Assembly: GCA_015065065.1 (NCBI GenBank)
Contig: SVQX01000009.1
Coordinates: 1 to 56,058 of the forward strand
Direction: 5' to 3'
Origin: Oscillospiraceae bacterium
Lineage (GTDB): Bacteria > Bacillota > Clostridia > Oscillospirales > CAG-272
DNA: 56,058 nucleotides
Shown in pieces: positions 50,116 to 56,058 of the stretch; the stretch's first letter is position 1, and every line of letters starts with the position of its first letter. Made by a program: the position numbers and the translations under genes. The notes under the pieces are model-generated. The model was not told where the DNA came from. It was given only the letters and a program-made list of their open reading frames with translations, and ran no database searches.

Positions 50116-51035
50116 AAACATCTAAAATTCTTGTATTGATGGCAGTGCTTTTTGCACTGACCGCACTGCTTTGTCTGTCCTCCTGCGAGGGAGAAAAGAT
50201 AGATATGTCAACCCCCTCCGAGGGCTTGAAATTTGAAGCAAACTCCGACGGCACGTATTACGTCAGCGGTATTGGAGCTTGTACGGATGAGGTTATAGTT
50301 ATCCCCGAGACGACCGCGACGGGTAAATCAATCACGGGTATAGGGTATAGGGCGTTTGCCGACAATTCGAAAATTAAGGCGGTCGCTATTCCGTCAAGCG
50401 TCAAGACTATCGGTAACGAAGCGTTTGACAACTGTGATGAGCTGACTGTAGTGGAGATTGCGAACGGTACGCAAACCATTGAAGAGGAAGCATTTGCGCA
50501 CTGCGAAAAGATTAAAAAGGTGGAGCTGCCCGATAGTGTAAAGAAAATAGGCAAAGGGGCATTCTGGTTGTGCAAGGGGCTTGAAAGCGTAAGCATCCCC
50601 GATGGGCTTGAGGAGCTTGGAAACTATGCATTTTCAAGCTGTCACAGCCTGAAAATGGAAAAATATAATGGCGCGTATTATATCGGCTCTTCCTATAACC
50701 CGTATCTCATTCTGCTGAAGGCAGTAAACCAGGATATTGATTTCTGTCAGATAAACGACTCGACGAAATTCGTACATTCAGAGGCATTCGAAGAATGTGG
50801 AAAGCTTACAAGCATTACGATTCCGAGCGGCGTGGTGAAAATAGGAGGCGGAGCGTTTTACCGTTGCAGCAGTCTTTCCGCGGTCGAATTTGTGATAACC
50901 GACGGTTGGACTTGCTATGACTTTCACGCGACAGGCGACATCAAGAATGTGAGCAAAGAGAGTATGGCAGATGCTGACGATGCCGCACGATATCTAACCA
51001 ATATGTTACTGCCAAAGTACTTGACAAGAGAATAA
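50112..51035 (+). CDS. LRR_5 lipoprotein
   Basis: A 307-residue lipoprotein: lipobox LSSC (Cys25), the block PSEGLKFEANSDGTYYVSG shared by the third gene (and in diverged form by the fourth), IGACTDEVIVIPETT, then about six LRR_5 repeats (KKVELPDSVKKIGKGAFWLC type) and a C-terminal tail ending ARYLTNMLLPKY-like. Start ATG 50112 overlaps the previous stop (ATGA). Repeats are close to those of the next gene, which shows recent duplication. Confidence 0.92.
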   Translation: MKTSKILVLMAVLFALTALLCLSSCEGEKIDMSTPSEGLKFEANSDGTYYVSGIGACTDEVIVIPETTATGKSITGIGYRAFADNSKIKAVAIPSSVKTIGNEAFDNCDELTVVEIANGTQTIEEEAFAHCEKIKKVELPDSVKKIGKGAFWLCKGLESVSIPDGLEELGNYAFSSCHSLKMEKYNGAYYIGSSYNPYLILLKAVNQDIDFCQINDSTKFVHSEAFEECGKLTSITIPSGVVKIGGGAFYRCSSLSAVEFVITDGWTCYDFHATGDIKNVSKESMADADDAARYLTNMLLPKYLTRE

Positions 51036-51058
51036 AAGTCAAAGAGATACAGGTGCGT

Positions 51059-52063
51059 ATGAAAAAATATAAGATATTCTGTCTGCTCATCCTGCTGCTC
51101 ACCGTCGCGGTGTTTTCGGTACTTGTCGGATGCGCGGGCGACAACGCAGACATTGATATGTCAAAGCCTTCCGTAGGCTTGAAATTTGAAGCCAACTCCG
51201 ACGGCACGTATTACGTCAGCGGAATTGGCGCGTGTACGGACGAGGTTATAGTTATCCCTGAGACGACCGCGTCGGGCAAGCCTATCACGGGCATTGGAGA
51301 GGGCGCGTTTGCCAACCATCCGAGCATTAGGGCGGTAGGTATTCCGTCAAGCATCAGGACTATCGGCGATAACGCATTTTACGGCTGCTCGGAGCTGAAA
51401 AGGGTACAGATGAACCAAGGACTCCGGAGTATTGGCAAGCAGTCGTTTGCCTTTTGCAAGCAGCTTGACAAGATTAATCTGCCCGACAGCTTAAAGGAGA
51501 TAGGCGACGTTGCATTCGGATTTTGCGAAAGCCTGCAGAATATTTATATTCCCGAAGGGCTTGAGGTGCTCGGCGACTATACCTTTAATGGCTGTGATAA
51601 GCTGAAGGGTTACAAATACGACGGCGCGTATTATATCGGCAACGAGGGAAATAAGTACCTTATTTTGCTGAGAGCAGAGAACGAAAATGTGGAGGCCTGT
51701 CAAGTAAACTATACCACAAAATTTATACATTCGGATGCTTTTGCTAATTGCGAGAGGTTGAAAAGTATTACCCTGCCGGAGGGCTTGCTGGAGATCGGCA
51801 GCGATTCATTTGTAAACTGCTTTTCGCTTACCGCCGTGAATATTCCTCAAAACGTTACGCGAATCGGTGAATATGCATTTTGTTACTGCAACAACCTCGG
51901 TAGCGTAACCTTCGCCGAAACCTTTGGATGGATGCTGTATGACGCGGGCGAGGGAAATTTTGAGGCTCGTGTACATCAGGAGGATCTTTTGGACGGATAT
52001 TCCGCCGTCCAATGCCTGACCGAGATATATTATGAATACGAATGGGCAAGGGGAAGAGAATGA
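51059..52063 (+). CDS. LRR_5 lipoprotein
   Basis: A 334-residue lipoprotein with lipobox LVGC (Cys25). The block SVGLKFEANSDGTYYVSGIG is almost identical to the preceding gene; the following LRR_5 repeats are diverged. The ATG at 51059 follows AGGTG; a GTG 6 nt upstream in frame is part of that RBS. Its stop overlaps the next start by 4 nt. Role unknown; BspA-like proteins often act in adhesion or host interaction, but this is not shown here. Confidence 0.91.
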   Translation: MKKYKIFCLLILLLTVAVFSVLVGCAGDNADIDMSKPSVGLKFEANSDGTYYVSGIGACTDEVIVIPETTASGKPITGIGEGAFANHPSIRAVGIPSSIRTIGDNAFYGCSELKRVQMNQGLRSIGKQSFAFCKQLDKINLPDSLKEIGDVAFGFCESLQNIYIPEGLEVLGDYTFNGCDKLKGYKYDGAYYIGNEGNKYLILLRAENENVEACQVNYTTKFIHSDAFANCERLKSITLPEGLLEIGSDSFVNCFSLTAVNIPQNVTRIGEYAFCYCNNLGSVTFAETFGWMLYDAGEGNFEARVHQEDLLDGYSAVQCLTEIYYEYEWARGRE

Positions 52064-53043
52064 AGAAATATAGAATTTTTATAGTCGTATCAGTGATTTT
52101 GGCACTGACCGCGCTGCTTTGCCTGCCCGCCTGTTATGGTGGTGGGGATACGGGTACGGATTCGCCCTCCGAGGGATTGAAATTTACGGCTAATGCCGAC
52201 AATACTTTTTCTGTTGCGGGACGCGGTGCGTGTACGGATAAGCATATTGTTATCCCTAAAACAACACCCAACGGTTACGCCGTGACGGGTATAGCGGACG
52301 AAGCGTTCAAGGGTGACGCTGAGCTTGTGGGTGTTTCTATTCCGCAGCACATCAAAAGCATTGGCGCAAAGGCGTTTTACGGATGTTACAATATGACTGA
52401 CGTGGTGATAGATTACGGTGTGACTACCGTCGGCGAGGAAGCATTTATGCTGTGCAAAAGGCTGCAACAGATAACTCTGCCCGAAAGTGTAACCCACATT
52501 GGCGACAGAGCATTCTCATATTCGGATAAGCTCGTGTATGTAACGATACCGAACAGTATTCAGTATCTAGGTGATAAGGTTTTTGAGTTTTGCTACTCCT
52601 TGGAATATACACAGCACGAGGGTGTTTGCTACCTCGGTAACAGCACCAATCCCAATCTTATCCTTGCCAAGGTAAACGACGTGTCAGTGTCGTCTTGCGT
52701 TATAAGTCCTTCGACGAAGTTTATTGATTACCATGCCTTTAAGGACTGCACGCGCTTGATGGAGATAACGCTTCCCGAAGGGCTGAAAAGTATTGGCTAC
52801 GAAGCGTTTTGGAATTGTCGGTGCATAGGCTACGTAACCATTCCGAGCAGCGTTGTAAGAATAGAGTCCAGCGCCTTTGCCGGTACCGATCTTGCCGACG
52901 CTTGGTTTATGAGTCCCGAGGGTTGGAAGGTTACCGTAGATGATGCATCGGGCATACGCGACATTGATGTGGGCGACTTGACCGACCCCCAAAATGCGGC
53001 GTTCTGTCTGAAAAACGCCCCCGGCGTTTGGACAAAAAATTGA
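52060..53043 (+). CDS. LRR_5 lipoprotein
   Basis: A 327-residue lipoprotein with lipobox LPAC (Cys25). The common block is present in altered form (PSEGLKFTANADNTFSVAGRG), then about six LRR_5 repeats, and a C-terminal segment FCLKNAPGVWTKN. The ATG at 52060 forms ATGA with the previous stop and follows AAGGGGAAGAG; an ATG at 52042 is upstream of that RBS. Last gene of the tandem set; a bidirectional terminator follows. Confidence 0.91.
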   Translation: MKKYRIFIVVSVILALTALLCLPACYGGGDTGTDSPSEGLKFTANADNTFSVAGRGACTDKHIVIPKTTPNGYAVTGIADEAFKGDAELVGVSIPQHIKSIGAKAFYGCYNMTDVVIDYGVTTVGEEAFMLCKRLQQITLPESVTHIGDRAFSYSDKLVYVTIPNSIQYLGDKVFEFCYSLEYTQHEGVCYLGNSTNPNLILAKVNDVSVSSCVISPSTKFIDYHAFKDCTRLMEITLPEGLKSIGYEAFWNCRCIGYVTIPSSVVRIESSAFAGTDLADAWFMSPEGWKVTVDDASGIRDIDVGDLTDPQNAAFCLKNAPGVWTKN

Positions 53044-53082
53044 TTAAAAAAAGGAGCAGGTACGCCTGCTCCTTAAATTTTA
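53044..53082. terminator. Bidirectional terminator between the LRR_5 operon and trmB
   Basis: AAGGAGCAGG and CCTGCTCCTT with a TACG loop, an A-run to the left and AAATTTT to the right. On the minus strand the stem is followed by TTTTTTT. Confidence 0.9.
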
Positions 53083-53085
53083 TGT

Positions 53086-53742
53086 TCAAAACCTCACCCA
53101 GGCGGAATATATGGGCATACCCTGCGAGGAAAAGTTCTTTTCGTATTCGGTCATTACGTTGCCGTCGGCTTTCTCGGAGCTGTGCAGGTCGCGGGTGACG
53201 AATTCCACCGTCAGTCCCTCCGCCTCAAACTCCTCAAGGCTGAAATCAAACAGCCCCTCGTTGTCCGTTTTGAGGTACAGATATCCGCTCTCGATAAGTA
53301 TTTCGCGGTAGACGCGAAGGAAGTTTCGGTGAGTCAGGCGCCGTTTGGCATAACCCTTTTTCGGCCACGGATCGCTGAAATTGAGGTATATTCCCTCAAT
53401 ACTGTGGGGAGGGAACCAATCGTCGAGATGCTCCGCATTACCAATTACGAAGCGCAGGTTGTCATTCGGACGTTGCTCCTTTGCTGCCATAGCTTTTTCA
53501 AGTGCAAGACAGCAAACGTCGGCAACACGCTCAACCGCAATAAAATTGACGTCGGGGTTTGCCGCTGCCATTCCAACAGCGAAATTACCCTTGCCGCAAC
53601 CAATTTCAAGTCGCACGGGGCGCGAGTCCTTAAAGTACACGCCCGCCTTTCGCGGGTCACACGCTGCGGTTGGCTCCTTTATCAAAAGCTCGGCGCACGC
53701 CTCGATCCTCTCTGCACCGTGCTTCTTTTTTCTCATTCTCAT
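53086..53742 (-). CDS. trmB: tRNA (guanine-N7)-methyltransferase
   Basis: A 218-residue SAM-dependent enzyme that methylates G46 in the variable loop of tRNA. The SAM site is RLEIGCGKGNFAVGMA, with FIAVERV as the second strand, and the TrmB hallmark NFSDPWPKKGYAKRRL near the middle. Length fits. Basic N-terminus (RMRKKKHG). It starts 14 nt after the stop of ychF on the same strand, so the two are co-transcribed. Confidence 0.95.
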   Translation of the reverse strand: MRMRKKKHGAERIEACAELLIKEPTAACDPRKAGVYFKDSRPVRLEIGCGKGNFAVGMAAANPDVNFIAVERVADVCCLALEKAMAAKEQRPNDNLRFVIGNAEHLDDWFPPHSIEGIYLNFSDPWPKKGYAKRRLTHRNFLRVYREILIESGYLYLKTDNEGLFDFSLEEFEAEGLTVEFVTRDLHSSEKADGNVMTEYEKNFSSQGMPIYSAWVRF

Positions 53743-53756
53743 TTGCGCCCTCGCTA

Positions 53757-54851
53757 TCAGACGTTGAATCTGAACAGCACGATATCGCCGTCCTCAACAA
53801 CGTATTCCTTGCCCTCACTGCGGACAAGTCCCGCATCCTTTGCGGCAGTCATGCTGCCAAGCCGCATAAGATCGTCAAATCTAATGATCTCCGCACGGAT
53901 AAAGCCGCGCTCAAAGTCGCTGTGTATCTTGCCCGCCGCCTGAGGTGCTTTCGTGCCCTTGGTGATAGTCCATGCGCGGACCTCCTTAGGGCCTGCGGTG
54001 AGATAGCTGATAAGTCCGAGCAGTGTGTAGCTTGCCTGAATGAGTCGGTCAAGTCCTGTTTCGGCGATTCCCATATCCTCGAGGAATGCCGCCTTGTCCT
54101 CGCCGTCGAGTTGAGCGATCTCCGCCTCAATCTGGGCGCAAACGGGGATTATCTGCGAGCTTTCGCTCGCCGCGAACTCCTTGAGTGTCATATATCCCGC
54201 GTTGTCAACGGGCTCAGCCGCCACCTCGTCCTCACTGACGTTTGCAACGTAAATAACAGGCTTCATAGTCAAAAGGGGAACGTCTGCAAGATAAGCCGCC
54301 TCGTCTTGAGTCAGTTCAACGGTGCGCGCGCATTTGCCGTCCTCCAAAGCCTTCATGACCGTTTCAAAGACCTCTATCTCTGCGGCAACGCTCTTGTCGC
54401 CCTTGAGGATCTTGCGGCTGGACGCAAGACGGCGCTCAAGTATTTCAATGTCGGAGAGGATAAGCTCCATGTTGATGGTGTCAACGTCGCGCAAGGGGTT
54501 GATGTTGCCGTCAACGTGGACGATATTCGAGTCCTCAAAGCAACGGACTACGTGAACGATAGCGTCAACCTCGCGGATGTGCGACAGAAACTTGTTTCCA
54601 AGTCCCTCGCCCTGCGATGCACCGCGTACAAGTCCCGCTATGTCAACGAATTCGATAATTGCAGGAGTGTATTTTTCGGGGTTATACATTTCTGCCAGAG
54701 CATCAAGCCGCTTATCGGGCACGGGAACGATACCCACGTTTGGCTCAATGGTGCAGAAGGGGTAGTTTGCGGATTCCGCACCCGCATTTGTAAGAGCGTT
54801 AAAAAGTGTGGACTTGCCTACGTTTGGAAGTCCGACGATACCTAATTTCAT
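53757..54851 (-). CDS. ychF: YchF/OLA1-family ribosome-associated ATPase
   Basis: A 364-residue Obg-like P-loop protein. G1 is GLPNVGKSTLFNAL; G3 is DIAGLVRGASQGEGLGNKFL; the G4 position reads NVSE rather than NKxD, which gives ATP preference in this family. A coiled-coil helical insertion and a C-terminal TGS domain (IRAEIIRFDDLMRLGS...VEDGDIVLFRF) follow. It binds ribosomes and is near-universal. RBS AAAGGAG. Its upstream side borders the integrase of a mobile element. Confidence 0.97.
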   Translation of the reverse strand: MKLGIVGLPNVGKSTLFNALTNAGAESANYPFCTIEPNVGIVPVPDKRLDALAEMYNPEKYTPAIIEFVDIAGLVRGASQGEGLGNKFLSHIREVDAIVHVVRCFEDSNIVHVDGNINPLRDVDTINMELILSDIEILERRLASSRKILKGDKSVAAEIEVFETVMKALEDGKCARTVELTQDEAAYLADVPLLTMKPVIYVANVSEDEVAAEPVDNAGYMTLKEFAASESSQIIPVCAQIEAEIAQLDGEDKAAFLEDMGIAETGLDRLIQASYTLLGLISYLTAGPKEVRAWTITKGTKAPQAAGKIHSDFERGFIRAEIIRFDDLMRLGSMTAAKDAGLVRSEGKEYVVEDGDIVLFRFNV

Positions 54852-54999
54852 ATATTCTCATTCTCCTTTATTTTACAAGGTTTTTTCGCCTCGAAAATGC
54901 GTTACTTTACCATTACTGTACCATTTTTAACGATTTTCGAGCATTTTTAGGATACGATTTTTTGTAACTTCATTTTGAGGTGTACCATCTACTGTACCA
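54852..54999. other. Boundary region between ychF and the integrase
   Basis: This 148-bp AT-rich stretch holds part of a direct repeat: ACCATTACTG-T-ACCATTTTT at 54909-54928 and the same with C at 54996-55015, where it overlaps the end of the integrase gene; a third, weaker copy begins near 54983. CTCGAAAAT/ATTTTCGAG (54890-54898, 54933-54941) makes a stem that on the minus strand leads into a GCGAAAAAAC tail, a possible terminator. Direct repeats next to an integrase gene are typical of arm-type binding or attachment sites. Confidence 0.5.
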
Positions 55000-56058
55000 T
55001 TACTGCACCATTTTTGGTGGAGTAGTCCCCTCAAATTGCTTGATTGCTATGGACAAGGATTCGTCCGTTACGTGAACGTATCTGTCCATTGTTGTTTGGA
55101 TACTCGCGTGACCGAGCAGCTTTTGCAGAACCTTCGGCTGAACGCCTCTCTCAATCGCTCTCGTTGCGTATGTATGACGGAGAACGTGCATTGAAAAACG
55201 CTTGATCCCCGCCTCGTCGCAAAGCTTGTAGAGGTGTGTATCGTAGGAACTGTTCTTTGCCGGTTCTCCCGTTCTGAAATTGATGAACACGAGATCACGC
55301 ATCACAAGAGTTGATGTTTGTCCGGTACGGCGGTCAATGTACTCCAACGTTTGAGATAGCGTCTCGGACTCCTTTCTCTCACCGACACTTGCCGCAACCA
55401 TTTCAAGAATGGCATACGCCTTTGAGGTGAGTGGAATGGTTCGATAGCTTTGTTGTGTCTTTGGCGGTCCTGCACGCCAGTATCCTTGCTTGTGTCTGTA
55501 CTCTAAGGTTTTGTTGACGGTCAGAGTTCGTTTCTTCCAGTCAATCGCATCCCAAGTAAGACCAATCATTTCACCGGTGCGCAATCCTGTTTCCAACATC
55601 AGAGCGTATTGAAAATAGTTGTGCGAACGCTTTGCGACCTCTAAAAACTTTTCCTGTTCTTCAATCGTGAGAAACTTGATATCGCTGACTGCACGGACGG
55701 GCTTGGTGTATCTGACACCATCCATCGGATGCTTGGCGATCAAACCGTTCATCAGAGCCGATCTAAACATCGTTCCCATCGCAATATAGGTTTGGCGAAT
55801 CGTAGAGCCTGCGTAGTCCTTATCCATACGGGTTAAGACTGCCTTGCAGTGCATCGGTCTTACGTCACTCAGCTTGAGCCGTCCGAGGATCGCTTTCATA
55901 TTTCGGTTGTACCGTTCGCGGTAGTTGCGCCGAGTGTTCGGTGCTAAATCGCCTACGATATTCTCAATCCAAAAATTAAACCAATCGTCAACGGTCTTTT
56001 CCGAGGGAATGAAAACCTCCTCGTGACTGTCTGCATATTTCGCTTCGCTAAGCCAATT
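55000..56058 (-). CDS. Tyrosine recombinase (phage-type integrase), 5' end missing
   Basis: The visible 352 residues run off the right edge of the window; the true start is not in it. The N-terminal part is a SAM-like core-binding domain (VDDWFNFWIENIVGDLAPNTRRNYR). The catalytic domain shows the expected residues: Arg in GLRTGEMIGL, Lys in the PPKTQQSYRTIPL hairpin, HVLRHTYATRA (His-x-x-Arg), the second His in LLGHASIQTT and Tyr in MDRYVHV. It resembles integrases of Tn916-like conjugative elements and phages of Firmicutes. The element would lie to the right, with one end near ychF. Confidence 0.94.
   Translation of the reverse strand, partial: NWLSEAKYADSHEEVFIPSEKTVDDWFNFWIENIVGDLAPNTRRNYRERYNRNMKAILGRLKLSDVRPMHCKAVLTRMDKDYAGSTIRQTYIAMGTMFRSALMNGLIAKHPMDGVRYTKPVRAVSDIKFLTIEEQEKFLEVAKRSHNYFQYALMLETGLRTGEMIGLTWDAIDWKKRTLTVNKTLEYRHKQGYWRAGPPKTQQSYRTIPLTSKAYAILEMVAASVGERKESETLSQTLEYIDRRTGQTSTLVMRDLVFINFRTGEPAKNSSYDTHLYKLCDEAGIKRFSMHVLRHTYATRAIERGVQPKVLQKLLGHASIQTTMDRYVHVTDESLSIAIKQFEGTTPPKMVQ

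Overview
The window looks like the chromosome of an anaerobic, probably gut-type member of the Clostridia (Bacillota), of moderate GC content. The case rests on strong Shine-Dalgarno sequences, consensus sigma-A promoters with 17-bp spacers, a collagen-like protein with a BclA-type C-terminus, a miaB / RicA-like / mutS / mutL gene order familiar from Bacillus and Clostridia, and many short lipoproteins with leucine-rich (BspA/LRR_5) repeats. Species and family cannot be named from the sequence alone. Both ends are cut: the left edge falls in a tRNA and the right edge in an integrase gene.

Layout. 1-490: tRNA cluster (probably Val, then Asp, Phe, Gly, Cys) with a terminator. 600-3640: a small membrane protein, a GH43 glycosidase and a large collagen-like protein. 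3640-18740: an accessory stretch of small membrane and exported proteins, two small XRE-type regulators, a glycosyltransferase, a YwaF-like membrane protein, a hairpin-rich element without genes, oligoendopeptidase F, and a membrane-anchored MerR-type regulator followed by two lipoproteins. 18890-24920: murA, a DUF3810 metalloprotease-like protein, an RluA-type pseudouridine synthase, ROK glucokinase and uridine kinase. 24940-30780: a maltodextrin-type ABC transporter (malE-malF-malG-ATPase, minus strand). 30930-38020: a DUF11 surface-type protein, a bile-salt-hydrolase-family enzyme, an AraC regulator and the hexuronate operon uxaB-uxaA-uxaC. 38030-39490: a membrane protein, a frameshifted small gene, and a 165-bp tandem repeat ending in tRNA-Leu. 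39590-48720: M50 protease, miaB, RicA-like protein, mutS, mutL, tgt and a HAD phosphatase. 48750-53050: four consecutive LRR_5 lipoproteins. 53080-end: trmB, ychF and a truncated tyrosine recombinase that marks the edge of a mobile element.

The most interesting system is a candidate membrane-MerR regulon. Five promoters (near 4415, 5714, 7928, 9901 and 14163) are almost identical. Each carries the dyad ACTTTTAC-N5-GTAAAAGT inside an unusually long -35/-10 spacer: 19 bp in four, 18 bp in one. That is the hallmark of MerR-activated promoters. One of the five drives a MerR-type protein whose DNA-binding domain is followed by three predicted membrane helices, a Cys-rich repeat region and an LRR-like end, which should lie outside the cell. 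The other four precede membrane or exported proteins. This predicts a one-component sensor that reads an envelope signal and switches on a set of envelope proteins and itself. A second small circuit uses a 67-residue XRE repressor-like gene and two promoters sharing TTGAGTATT half-sites.

The metabolic picture is a plant- or mucus-glycan user: GH43 enzyme, maltodextrin uptake, glucokinase, and galacturonate/glucuronate catabolism to 2-keto-3-deoxygluconate under a divergent AraC regulator.
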